Source: Acidimicrobiia bacterium (lineage in GTDB: Bacteria; Actinomycetota; Acidimicrobiia; Acidimicrobiales; AC-14). Taken from it: DNA of 10,414 nt. This document shows positions 1 to 6,494 of this stretch, piece after piece. The notes beneath the pieces were generated by a model. It ran no database searches. It had not been told where the DNA came from and saw nothing but the letters and a program-made list of their open reading frames with translations. The translations under genes were made by a program, and so were the position numbers. Where the stretch lies: positions 1 through 10,414 of the forward strand of contig JAFAUA010000478.1 of assembly GCA_019243595.1 (NCBI GenBank), given 5' to 3'. Each line of letters opens with the position of its first letter. Position 1 is the first letter of the stretch.

Positions 1-235
1 AGCGGCTGTAGCTCATGCCGTGCTGGCGCGTTGCGGCGTTGATCCGCTGGATCCAGAGCTGCCGGAAGTCGCCCTTGCGCGCCCGCCGGTCGCGGTACGC
101 GTACTGGAGCGAGTGCATGACTTGCTCGTTCGCCGACCGGAACGAGCGGCTCTTGTTGCCGTAGTAGCCCCGCGCCTCTTCGAGGACGGCACGGCGATGC
201 TTCTTGCCGTGGACGGCGCGCTTGACCCTTGCCAT
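1..235 (-). CDS. rplT: Large ribosomal subunit protein bL20, N-terminal 78 residues (3' end outside window)
   Basis: bL20 binds 23S rRNA early in assembly of the 50S subunit. The visible 78 residues start [15 protein letters not shown] and continue with [16 protein letters not shown] and [17 protein letters not shown], which is the family's basic N-terminal rRNA-binding tail and first helices. Family members are usually about 117-120 residues, so roughly the last third, the globular domain, lies beyond base 1. The ATG at 235-233 is preceded by a strong AAGGAGG (bases 249-243 on the minus strand) with 7-base spacing. It is the last of infC-rpmI-rplT, 27 bases after rpmI. In Bacillus and E. coli, L20 represses this operon by binding its mRNA; whether that holds here is not shown. 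The identification is essentially certain. Confidence 0.97.
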   Translation of the reverse strand, partial: MARVKRAVHGKKHRRAVLEEARGYYGNKSRSFRSANEQVMHSLQYAYRDRRARKGDFRQLWIQRINAATRQHGMSYSR

Positions 236-262
236 GGTTGAGCCTCCTTGCCGTACCTGCGG

Positions 263-457
263 CTACAGCCCGAGCAGTCGTCGGACCTGATCGCGGTCGC
301 CGCCGGTGAGCTCGGCCTCCTTGGCCAGCCGGCGGGTGCGCTTGGACGACTTCTTCTCGAGGATGTGGTTGCGGAATGCCTTCCGACGCATGATCTTGCC
401 GGAGCCCGTGACCTTGAAGCGCTTGGCGGCGCCCCGGTGTGTCTTCATCTTCGGCAT
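263..457 (-). CDS. rpmI: Large ribosomal subunit protein bL35
   Basis: Small basic 50S protein of 64 residues, the normal family length. The start [20 protein letters not shown] and the motif [16 protein letters not shown] match the bL35 signature. The ATG at 457-455 has an AGGAG (bases 469-465, minus strand) with 7-base spacing, lying inside the last codons of infC. Only one base separates the infC stop from this start, so translation is probably coupled to infC. The protein is complete with no anomalies, and it ends in the usual basic C-terminus (VRRLLGL). Middle gene of the conserved infC-rpmI-rplT order. Confidence 0.97.
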   Translation of the reverse strand: MPKMKTHRGAAKRFKVTGSGKIMRRKAFRNHILEKKSSKRTRRLAKEAELTGGDRDQVRRLLGL

Positions 458-458
458 G

Positions 459-1073
459 TCAGGTCTCCTGTGGCTGCTGTTCCTGCGTCTGCTGCTCGTC
501 GTGCTGCTCGTGCTCGTGCTGATCGCCCTTGGCCGATCCGCTGCTGCGGGCCCGCTTGTCGGGCGCCAGGACCATCACCATGTTCCGGCCGTCGAGCTTG
601 GGTGCCGCTTCGACCTTGGCCCCCGGCGTGAGCTGCTCGGCGATCTGGTCGAGGATCCGCTTGCCAAGCTCGGGGTGGGCCATCTCCCGGCCCCGGAACA
701 TGATCGTGATCTTCACCTTGTGACCTTGGTCCAGGAAGTGGGCGACCTTTCGGGTCTTGGTGTCGAAGTCGCCGCCGCCGATCTTGGGGCGGTACTTCAT
801 CTCCTTGATCTGCACGTTGGTGGCCTTGCGACGGGATTCCTTGTCGCGCTGGGCCGCCTCGTACTTCCACTTGCCGTAGTCCAGGATCTTGCACACCGGC
901 GGACTGGCCATCGGGGCAACCTCGACGAGGTCGAGATCGGCCTCACGGGCGAGATGGAGTGCTTCGGGTAAGGGCTTGATGCCAAGCTGGCGCCCATCCG
1001 GATCGACCAGGCGCACCTCTCGGGCCCTGATGCGGTCGTTGATCCGAAGCTCGTTGTCAACCGGTGTGGCTAT
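459..1073 (-). CDS. infC: Translation initiation factor IF-3, probable AUA start
   Basis: IF3 binds the 30S subunit, prevents premature 50S joining and checks the start codon-initiator tRNA pairing. From the proposed start the protein is 204 residues. The N-domain (about 8-80) holds [24 protein letters not shown] and [11 protein letters not shown]. The C-domain (about 86-172) holds [25 protein letters not shown] and [12 protein letters not shown] Gln/Glu/His-rich tail follows from about 184. Start choice: no ATG lies in frame near the N-terminus. A GGAGGG (1086-1081) sits exactly 7 bases before an ATA codon at 1073-1071, the same spacing as for rpmI and rplT. The alternative TTG at 1088-1086 would place the Shine-Dalgarno inside the gene and add five residues. 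Many actinobacterial IF3 proteins begin with an Ile codon, as I recall, and E. coli infC uses AUU for autoregulation. Function is certain; the start is an inference. Confidence 0.95.
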   Translation of the reverse strand: MATPVDNELRINDRIRAREVRLVDPDGRQLGIKPLPEALHLAREADLDLVEVAPMASPPVCKILDYGKWKYEAAQRDKESRRKATNVQIKEMKYRPKIGGGDFDTKTRKVAHFLDQGHKVKITIMFRGREMAHPELGKRILDQIAEQLTPGAKVEAAPKLDGRNMVMVLAPDKRARSSGSAKGDQHEHEQHDEQQTQEQQPQET

Positions 1074-1204
1074 GCGACATCCCTCCAAACGCGAAACAAG
1101 CGGACGTTGGAAAGCAACGCCCGCCCGTCCGGCGAGTCATTCGACCCGGACGCAAGTGACTTGGCCGGGTGGGGGCCGGAGCCCCGCTTTCCTCTCTTTT
1201 GAAT
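1074..1204 (-). promoter_or_regulatory. Putative structured 5' leader of infC-rpmI-rplT mRNA
   Basis: If transcription begins about 7 bases after the -10-like TACCCT, the leader is about 130 bases. Three hairpins can be drawn. A GGGGC/GCCCC stem with a 4-base TCCG loop spans 1172-1185. An AGTCA/TGACT stem spans 1135-1161. A compound stem pairs CGGA with TCCG (1101-1104 with 1128-1131), enclosing CGTTG/CAACG around loop CTTTC (1105-1119). L20- or IF3-operon leaders are known regulatory RNAs in other bacteria, but I see no specific match to a known family. The structure is my reading, not a folding calculation. Confidence 0.4.
1081..1086 (-). promoter_or_regulatory. Shine-Dalgarno site of infC (GGAGGG)
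   Basis: On the minus strand GGAGGG is followed by ATGTCGC and then ATA, giving 7-base spacing to ATA. The same run directly abuts an out-of-frame ATG (1080-1078) with zero spacing, and it overlaps the in-frame TTG. Spacing therefore singles out ATA as the infC start. Confidence 0.6.
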
Positions 1205-1209
1205 GCACC

Positions 1210-1216
1210 TAGGGTA
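1210..1216. promoter_or_regulatory. Overlapping divergent -10-like elements (infC minus, DUF1844 plus)
   Basis: The plus strand reads TAGGGT at 1210-1215 and the minus strand reads TACCCT at 1216-1211. Both fit the actinobacterial TAnnnT pattern, and together they contain the palindrome CCTAGG (1208-1213). The plus element ends 8 bases before the GTG start of the DUF1844 gene, the minus element about 137 bases before infC. I see no convincing -35 hexamer on either side, so this remains a candidate. Confidence 0.4.
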
Positions 1217-1223
1217 GCAGTCC

Positions 1224-1619
1224 GTGGGCACCATCTGGACTCCCGGAGGCGAGCAACCCGTCGGTGGTGAAGGTCAGCCGGGCGGATTCAGCGGTCCGAA
1301 TGTTGAGGAGCCGCCGCCCGAAGAGCTCGAGGCGGAGCTGGCCGAGGTCCAGCGCCAGCTCCTCGAGACGCCGGCGTCGGTCATCATCGCCAACCACGCC
1401 ATCGGCCTGTTCCAGCTCGCGGCCCTGCACCTCAACCAGCAGCCGCCGAACTTCGTCGACGCCCAGCTCGCCATCGACGCCCTCGGTTCGCTCGTCGAAG
1501 GCCTGGGCGAACGCCTCGGCCCCGACGCCGAAGCCCTGCGGGACGCCCTCGCCCAGATTCGCCTGGCCTTCGTCCAGATCAAGTCAGCCGGCGGCGCGCC
1601 GCCCCCACCTACCGAGTAG
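1224..1619 (+). CDS. DUF1844 family protein
   Basis: Protein of 131 residues and unknown function, the only plus-strand gene. Residues 1-35 are rich in Gly, Pro and Glu and look disordered. A helical stretch EELEAELAEVQRQLLETP (33-50) leads into a compact domain at about 52-120 with LAALHLNQQPP, AIDALGSLVEGLGERLGP and LAQIRLAFVQI. That pattern (an ALxHLG-like segment, then a D-x-LGxL helix, then a final RxxFV helix) fits the DUF1844 family, and I recall such genes beside infC in other actinobacteria. The tail is GGAPPPPTE. There is no signal peptide or membrane segment, so it is probably cytosolic. The GTG at 1224 has no Shine-Dalgarno before it but a -10-like TAGGGT 8 bases upstream, which suggests a leaderless mRNA. 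The family call is from memory of the pattern. Confidence 0.78.
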   Translation: MGTIWTPGGEQPVGGEGQPGGFSGPNVEEPPPEELEAELAEVQRQLLETPASVIIANHAIGLFQLAALHLNQQPPNFVDAQLAIDALGSLVEGLGERLGPDAEALRDALAQIRLAFVQIKSAGGAPPPPTE

Positions 1620-1636
1620 CGCCTTTCAGCGGCGCT
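1618..1636. terminator. Possible bidirectional hairpin between convergent genes
   Basis: A perfect 6-bp inverted repeat AGCGCC/GGCGCT with a 7-base loop (TTTCAGC) spans the end of the DUF1844 stop codon and the stop codon of the cold-shock gene. No T-run follows on either strand, so at best it is a U-tract-less terminator or an mRNA-end stabiliser. It is the only structure available to separate these transcripts, whose stop codons lie 6 bases apart. Confidence 0.3.
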
Positions 1637-1823
1637 TGATGTCGGTCGCTTCCCAGCGGCCGTTGCGGCCGGGGACGACCTCGAACTCCACCTCCGCGCC
1701 CTCGGGAATCGTCCGCGTCCCGTCGGCGATCTGGGTGCAGTGGAAGAAGAAGGACTGGCCGTCTTCGCTTCGGACGGTGCCGTAGCCCTTGGGCTCGTCG
1801 AACTCCGCGACCGTCCCCTGCAC
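1626..1823 (-). CDS. Small cold-shock-domain protein
   Basis: A 65-residue single cold-shock domain (OB fold), the usual CspA size, expected to bind single-stranded RNA or DNA. The start MQGTVAEFDEPKGYGTV carries an RNP1-like motif (KGYGTV, 12-17). FFFHCTQI (25-32) corresponds to RNP2, where canonical proteins have VFVHFSAI, so the aromatic and His positions are kept but a Cys replaces the usual Phe. The domain ends with VEFEVVPGRNGRWEATDIKRR. The GTG start lies 2 bases after the hisG stop, with no clear Shine-Dalgarno, so translation probably depends on ribosomes finishing hisG. Whether it is cold-induced cannot be told. It is the last gene of the rib-his operon and converges on the DUF1844 gene. 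Confidence 0.9.
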   Translation of the reverse strand: MQGTVAEFDEPKGYGTVRSEDGQSFFFHCTQIADGTRTIPEGAEVEFEVVPGRNGRWEATDIKRR

Positions 1824-1825
1824 CG

Positions 1826-2701
1826 CTAGTGGACGATCTTGGTGATCGGCAGCTCGATGATGTCGCTGGCGCCGTGGTCCTTGAGCGCGGGGATCAGGGT
1901 GTTGATGTCGGACTTGGGGACCACGGCCTCGACGGCGTAGGCGGACTCACCGAACAGTTTGGAGACCGTTGGCGACTTCATCGCCGGGAGGATCTCGATG
2001 ACCTTGTCGAGGTCGGCCTCGCCGACGTTGAGCTTCACCAAGACACGGCCCCGCGCCTCCAGCGCGCCCTCGAGAAGGGTCTGCAGCTGGCCCATGGCGT
2101 GGCGCTTGACGGGATCGTCGTAGGCAACCGGGTTGGCGATGAGCTCGGTGAACGAAACGAGGATGGTCTCGATGACGCGCAGCCCGGCGGCCCGCAGGGC
2201 CGAACCCGTCTCGGTGATCTCGACGATCACGTCGACGATGTCGGGCACCTTGGCCTCGGTCGCGCCGTAGGACAGCTCGATCCGGGCGTCGACCCCGCGC
2301 TTCTCGAAGAACCGCCGGGTGAGGTCCGGATACTCCGTGGACACGCGCACGCCGCTCGGGAGATCTTCCACCCGCTCGAACGACGAGTCGTTGGGGACGG
2401 CGAGCACCATCTTGATGGGTCGAGCGGTGGCCTTGGAGTAGTGCAGCTGGCACAGCGAGACAACCTCGCTCGACGTCTCCTCGATCCAGTCGCGGCCGGT
2501 GATACCGATGTCGAACGTTCCCTCGGCGATGTAGCGAGGGATCTCCTGGGGACGCAGGATGCGGACCTCGTCGATGCGCGGGTCGTCGATGCTGGCGCGG
2601 TAATCCACGCCCGACGAACGCGAAACGGTGAGGTCGGCCGCCTCGAAGAGCTCCAGCGTGGCGCGTTCGAGCGACCCCTTGGGGAGGACCAGCTTCAGCA
2701 A
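1826..2701 (-). CDS. hisG: ATP phosphoribosyltransferase, long form
   Basis: Catalyses the first step of histidine synthesis: ATP plus PRPP gives phosphoribosyl-ATP. The protein is 291 residues, the length of the long HisG that works without HisZ. The start MLKLVLPKGSLERATLELF and FDIGITGRDWIEE (63-75) belong to the catalytic domain. GATEAKVPDIVDVIVEITET (146-165) is the PRPP-binding region. A C-terminal regulatory domain (about 212-291, with GRVLVKLNV, ILPAMKSPTVSKL and ITKI) is present, so feedback inhibition by histidine is likely. The start is TTG at 2701-2699, supported by GGAG 7 bases upstream inside the end of ribH. It lies 4 bases after the ribH stop. The partner hisE, which some actinobacteria carry between ribH and hisG, is absent here. 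Confidence 0.97.
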   Translation of the reverse strand: MLKLVLPKGSLERATLELFEAADLTVSRSSGVDYRASIDDPRIDEVRILRPQEIPRYIAEGTFDIGITGRDWIEETSSEVVSLCQLHYSKATARPIKMVLAVPNDSSFERVEDLPSGVRVSTEYPDLTRRFFEKRGVDARIELSYGATEAKVPDIVDVIVEITETGSALRAAGLRVIETILVSFTELIANPVAYDDPVKRHAMGQLQTLLEGALEARGRVLVKLNVGEADLDKVIEILPAMKSPTVSKLFGESAYAVEAVVPKSDINTLIPALKDHGASDIIELPITKIVH

Positions 2702-2705
2702 GGGC

Positions 2706-3182
<477 letters not shown>

Positions 3183-3191
3183 TTCGACTCC

Positions 3192-4412
3192 TCAGTCATC
3201 GAGCCCCTCCAGCAGGTGGCCCATGCGCGTCTTCTTGGTGCGCAGGTAGGCGATGTTCTCGGGGTTGGGGACGGCCTGGAGCGGTACCCGCTCGACGATC
3301 TCCAGGCCGAAGCCCTCGAGGCCACCGTACTTGGCCGGGTTGTTGGTGAGCAGGCGCATGGTGGTGATCCCGAGGTCGACCAGGATCTGGGCACCGATGC
3401 CGTACTCGCGGCTGTCGACGGGGAACCCGAGCTCGAGGTTGGCGTCCAGCGTGTCCAGGCCCTGCTCCTGCAGGCTGTAGGCCCGCAGCTTGTGGCCGAT
3501 GCCGATGCCCCGGCCCTCGTGGCCGCGGAGGTAAACGACGACGCCGAGGCCCTCGGCGTCGACCTGGCGGAGGGCCGCCTCCAGCTGGGGACCGCAGTCG
3601 CAGCGCAGCGATCCGAAGACGTCGCCGGTGAGGCACTCGCTGTGCACGCGGACGAGCACGTTGTCCTCGCCCTGCACGGCGCCCTTCACGAGGGCCAAGT
3701 GGGTCTCGCCGTCGAGGAGCGAGTCGTACGCGTAGCAGGTGAAGTCGCCCCAGGCCGTGGGTATGCGCGCCTCGCCGACGCGCTTGACCAGCTTCTCGCG
3801 CTGGCGCCGGTAGCGGATGAGGTCGGCGATGGAGATCAGCAGCAGGCCGTGCTTCTTGGCGAAGCGCTCGAGCTCCGGGAGCCGGGCCATCCCGGTCTTG
3901 TCCTCGCTGACGATCTCGCAGAGCACGCCCGCCGGATACAGACCGGCCATGCGGGTCAGGTCGACGCTGGCCTCGGTGTGGCCGCCGCGCTTGAGCACGC
4001 CACCTTCGCGGTAGCGGAGCGGGAAGGTGTGGCCGGGGCGCGCCAAGTCACCGGGCCGGGTCGCAGGGTCGATGAGGGCGGCGATGGTCGCCGCCCGGTC
4101 GCCCGCCGAGATCCCCGTGGTGGTGCCGTGGCGGTAGTCAACGGACACCGTGAAAGCCGTGCGCTGGCTCTCGGTGTTGGTGTTCTCGGACACCATCGGC
4201 GGCAGGTCGAGGGCGTCGGCCCGATCCGCGGTCAGCGGGATGCAGATGACGCCGGAGGTGTGGTTGAGGAAGAAGGCGATTTTGTCGGCGGTGGCGTACT
4301 CGGCCGCCATGATCAGGTCGCCCTCGTTCTCGCGGTCGGCGTCGTCGACCACGATGATCATCTCGCCCGCTCCGATGGCGGCGATGGCGTCCTCGATGTC
4401 AGCGAAGGGCAT
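3192..4412 (-). CDS. ribBA: Bifunctional DHBP synthase / GTP cyclohydrolase II
   Basis: Supplies both precursors of riboflavin. The N-terminal RibB half converts ribulose 5-phosphate to dihydroxybutanone phosphate, and the C-terminal RibA half opens GTP. The protein is 406 residues, the usual fusion length. RibB (about 3-203) shows the acidic loop [11 protein letters not shown] (23-33), [10 protein letters not shown] (51-60), the RHGTTTGIS loop (94-102), and GHTFPLR plus [10 protein letters not shown] (127-152). RibA (about 207-406) shows [20 protein letters not shown] with the zinc-binding Cys 260, 271 and 273, [20 protein letters not shown], and [13 protein letters not shown]. Both halves look active. 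The ATG start has AAGGAGA upstream inside the end of ribE, and the gap to ribE is 3 bases. Confidence 0.98.
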   Translation of the reverse strand: MPFADIEDAIAAIGAGEMIIVVDDADRENEGDLIMAAEYATADKIAFFLNHTSGVICIPLTADRADALDLPPMVSENTNTESQRTAFTVSVDYRHGTTTGISAGDRAATIAALIDPATRPGDLARPGHTFPLRYREGGVLKRGGHTEASVDLTRMAGLYPAGVLCEIVSEDKTGMARLPELERFAKKHGLLLISIADLIRYRRQREKLVKRVGEARIPTAWGDFTCYAYDSLLDGETHLALVKGAVQGEDNVLVRVHSECLTGDVFGSLRCDCGPQLEAALRQVDAEGLGVVVYLRGHEGRGIGIGHKLRAYSLQEQGLDTLDANLELGFPVDSREYGIGAQILVDLGITTMRLLTNNPAKYGGLEGFGLEIVERVPLQAVPNPENIAYLRTKKTRMGHLLEGLDD

Positions 4413-4415
4413 GAC

Positions 4416-4982
4416 TCAATTCTCCTTGATTACGAGGCGCTCTACATACTTGGCGACGAGGTCGACCTCGAGATTGACGCGGTCGCCGGGGCCCTTTCGC
4501 CCCAGCGTCGTGACCTCGGCGGTGTGCGGAATGATGGCGATCGAGAAGCCGTCGTCGAACACGTCGACCACCGTCAGGCTGCATCCGTCGACGGTGATCG
4601 AGCCCTTGGTGACGACGTAGCGAAGGACCTCGGACGGGGCCTTCACCCGGAGGCCGGGCGCGGCGGTGGCGATCTCCCCCACGGCATCGACGTGTCCCTG
4701 CACGAGGTGGCCGCCGAGGCGGTCGGCCAGGCGCACGGGTCGCTCGAGGTTCACCGGATTCCCGGGACCGAGGTCGGCCAGATTTGTGCGCCCGAGCGTC
4801 TCGTCGACGGCGTCGGCCCGCCACCAGCTCTCACCGATCTCGACGACGGTCAGACAGCAGCCGTTGACCGCCACCGAATCGCCGATCTTCAGGTCCTCGA
4901 GGATGGTGTGGGCGGCGAAGGTGAAGCGGCCGCCATCCCGCTCCCGCACCGAGCCCAGCTCTTCGACGATTCCGGTGAACAT
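4416..4982 (-). CDS. ribE: Riboflavin synthase, alpha subunit
   Basis: Dismutates two molecules of dimethylribityllumazine into riboflavin and aminoribitylaminouracil. The 188-residue protein, slightly short of the typical 200-220, has the hallmark N-terminus MFTGIVEELG. It contains two lumazine-binding barrels in tandem: the first with GDSVAVNGCCLTVV (34-47) and DETLGRTNL, the second with GHLVQGHVDAVG (91-102), GSITVDGCSLTVV (127-139) and PHTAEVTTL (152-160). The ATG start lies 7 bases after the ribD stop and lacks a strong Shine-Dalgarno. RibH, just downstream, makes its substrate, and the two proteins form a complex in some bacteria. In Bacillus naming this gene is ribE; E. coli calls it ribC. 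Confidence 0.98.
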   Translation of the reverse strand: MFTGIVEELGSVRERDGGRFTFAAHTILEDLKIGDSVAVNGCCLTVVEIGESWWRADAVDETLGRTNLADLGPGNPVNLERPVRLADRLGGHLVQGHVDAVGEIATAAPGLRVKAPSEVLRYVVTKGSITVDGCSLTVVDVFDDGFSIAIIPHTAEVTTLGRKGPGDRVNLEVDLVAKYVERLVIKEN

Positions 4983-4989
4983 CAGCTGG

Positions 4990-5961
4990 TCAGTTCCAAT
5001 GTGAGGTCAGCTCCAGGCGCAGGTCGTCACCGAGGCGCTCGACGTCGGTGATCTGCCCGCGCCAGACGTCGTCGATCGTGGCTGCGCCGGCACCGGCGAA
5101 CATCGGGCGGCCGTCGTCGCCTCCGAAGAGCGTCGGCGCCAGGTACACCACGTAGCGGTCGACGAGGCCGGCCCGGTGGAAGGCGCCGGCAACTGTGGCA
5201 CCGCCTTCGACCAGGGCCTGCACGACGCCGCGGCGGCCCAGCTCGTCGAGGACTGCGGTGAGATCTCCCTCGAGCTCCAGGGCGGGGTGCACCTTGGCGT
5301 CGGCGGGTGCCTTGCCCAGCACGACGCGCAGCGGGTCACGCCCTTCGACGTGGCGGACGGTGAGCGACGGGTCGTCGGCGCGAACGGTGCCCGCCCCGAC
5401 GATCACGGCGTCGCTCTCGGCCCGCAGTCGGTGGGCGTCGGCCCGCGCCTCCTCCCCGGTGATCCACTGGCTCGACCCATCGGGAGCAGCCGTGCGGCCG
5501 TCGAGCGACGCGGCCAGCTTGAGCACCAGCCACGGCCGGCCGGTGCTGCGGTGCTTCAGGTACGGCGCCAACTGGGCCCGGACCTCGTCGGCGAGCACCC
5601 CGACCTCGACGTCGATGCCTGCCTCCCGCAACCGGGCGATCCCCCGTCCCCGCACGTTCGGGTCGGGATCCTCGATCCCGACCACGACCCGGGCGACGCC
5701 GGCCTCGATGATGGCGTCGACACACGGCGGCGTCCGCCCGTGGTGGGCGCACGGTTCGAGGGTGACCACGAGCGTGGCGCCCCTAGCTGCGTCGCCGGCC
5801 GCCTCGAGGGCGACGATCTCGGCGTGGGGTCCTCCGGGGGGCTGGGTCGCGCCCTCGTAGCAGCCAGGGTCGACCACGGCCCCCACCCAGGGGTTGGGCG
5901 ACGTCGAGGCGCGGACCGCCGAGGCCACCCCAATCGCCCTCCGCATGGCTCGCTCACTCAT
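4990..5961 (-). CDS. ribD: Bifunctional pyrimidine deaminase/reductase
   Basis: Catalyses deamination and side-chain reduction in riboflavin synthesis. The deaminase domain (1 to about 140) has NPWVGAVV (23-30), the zinc site HAE (46-48), and PCAHHGRTPPC with Cys 71 and 80. The reductase domain (about 143-323) has LVLKLAASLDGRTA (145-158), WITGEEARADAHRLRA (166-181), the VGAGTVRADDPSL loop (188-200), LVEGGATVAGAF (250-261) and VYLAPTLFGG (272-281). At 323 residues it is shorter than the usual 350-370. The shortening is a few residues between NPWVGAVV and HAE, and more in the reductase between LRVVLGK and LVEGG, but no catalytic motif is lost. The ATG has no good Shine-Dalgarno. First gene of the rib block, 62 bases after the mogA-like gene, with a palindrome and a possible promoter in that gap. 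Confidence 0.96.
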   Translation of the reverse strand: MSERAMRRAIGVASAVRASTSPNPWVGAVVDPGCYEGATQPPGGPHAEIVALEAAGDAARGATLVVTLEPCAHHGRTPPCVDAIIEAGVARVVVGIEDPDPNVRGRGIARLREAGIDVEVGVLADEVRAQLAPYLKHRSTGRPWLVLKLAASLDGRTAAPDGSSQWITGEEARADAHRLRAESDAVIVGAGTVRADDPSLTVRHVEGRDPLRVVLGKAPADAKVHPALELEGDLTAVLDELGRRGVVQALVEGGATVAGAFHRAGLVDRYVVYLAPTLFGGDDGRPMFAGAGAATIDDVWRGQITDVERLGDDLRLELTSHWN

Positions 5962-5975
5962 ACTGCTCGATCTGT

Positions 5976-5990
5976 CGAACGGTCCGTTCG
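5976..5990. promoter_or_regulatory. Perfect 15-bp palindrome before ribD, possible operator
   Basis: CGAACGGTCCGTTCG is two 7-base arms around a central T. A further CGAAC half-site at 5997-6001 gives a second inverted repeat GTTCG-N6-CGAAC (5986-6001). The palindrome lies 14 bases before the ribD start and just after the candidate -10, where a repressor would block transcription. It resembles TetR-family operators in layout. It is not a standard actinobacterial SOS box, which has a 4-base spacer between CGAAC and GTTCG; here the spacer is 5. Confidence 0.45.
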
Positions 5991-5991
5991 T

Positions 5992-6022
5992 ATAGTCGAA
6001 CAGAACGTGACCGGGGAGTCAA
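5992..6022 (-). promoter_or_regulatory. Candidate ribD promoter
   Basis: On the minus strand TTGACT (6022-6017) is followed after 19 bases by GACTAT (5997-5992), overlapping a TATACG alternative. The TTGACT is a good -35, but the spacer is longer than the ideal 17-18. The predicted transcription start would fall in the palindrome. It is the only gap in the rib and mog stretch large enough to hold a promoter. Confidence 0.35.
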
Positions 6023-6023
6023 G

Positions 6024-6494
6024 CTAGTGAGACGTGGGCTCCTCGGCCAGGAGGGCGAGGGCGTGGGGCAAGACGTCGAGGACGGCCTCCAGGCACTCGA
6101 CGGCGCCCGCCGACGAGCCCGGGGTGTTCAGGACGATCGCCCGGTCCGCGGTTCCCGCCATCCCCCGGGACAGGCGCCCCTTGGGGCTGACCAGGCGCAT
6201 CGCCTCGGCGAGGCCCGGGGCCTCCCGGTCCAGCACCTTTCGCGTCCCCTCGGGCGTGAGGTCGCGAGGGGCGAACCCGGTACCGCCGGTGGTGACCACC
6301 AACCCTGCGAACCCGGCGGTCAGCTCTCGCAGGGCGTGGGCGACGTTGTCGACGCCGTCGGCGACCGCCCGCCGGTCGACCACGTCGTAGCCGGCCTCCG
6401 TCAACCGCGCGAGCAGGGCGGCGCCGGACTTGTCTTCCCGGGTGCCGGCAATGACCCCATCGGAGACGGTGAGGACCTTGGCGCGGAGGCTCAA
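6024..6494 (-). CDS. Molybdopterin adenylyltransferase-like protein (MogA/MoaB family)
   Basis: The family binds molybdopterin and, as MogA, adenylates it before molybdenum insertion; MoaB-type members have similar roles. From the chosen start it is 156 residues, close to family size. Motifs are KVLTVSDGVIAGTREDKSG (6-24), VVTTGGTGFAPRDLTPE (66-82) with the signature GGTG and D78, EAMR (97-100), and SRGMAGTADRAIVLNTPGSS (109-128), where the family has SRxxAG and NLPG. The start is TTG at 6494-6492, which overlaps the TGA of the upstream response regulator as TTGA and begins MSLRAKVLTVSDG. Longer in-frame versions would only translate the regulator's end in another frame. No other molybdenum cofactor gene is in the window, so MogA versus MoaB cannot be decided. 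Confidence 0.92.
   Translation of the reverse strand: MSLRAKVLTVSDGVIAGTREDKSGAALLARLTEAGYDVVDRRAVADGVDNVAHALRELTAGFAGLVVTTGGTGFAPRDLTPEGTRKVLDREAPGLAEAMRLVSPKGRLSRGMAGTADRAIVLNTPGSSAGAVECLEAVLDVLPHALALLAEEPTSH

Noticed and set aside
1057-1080. Seven-codon frame MSHSHTG starting with ATG at the infC start region
   Set aside because: The Shine-Dalgarno directly abuts its ATG with zero spacing, and it ends within infC. More likely a chance ATG, though a regulatory role cannot be excluded.
1590-1603. 14-bp GC palindrome GGCGGCGCGCCGCC near the end of the DUF1844 gene
   Set aside because: It lies in coding sequence for Gly-Gly-Ala-Pro, with no T-run, and is expected from GC-rich codons.
5976-5990. 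LexA/SOS box reading of the palindrome
   Set aside because: The actinobacterial box has CGAAC-N4-GTTCG; here the spacer is 5, which shifts the half-sites.
5962-6023. FMN riboswitch before ribD
   Set aside because: Only 62 bases are available, less than the roughly 130 of an FMN aptamer, and none of its conserved segments is seen.
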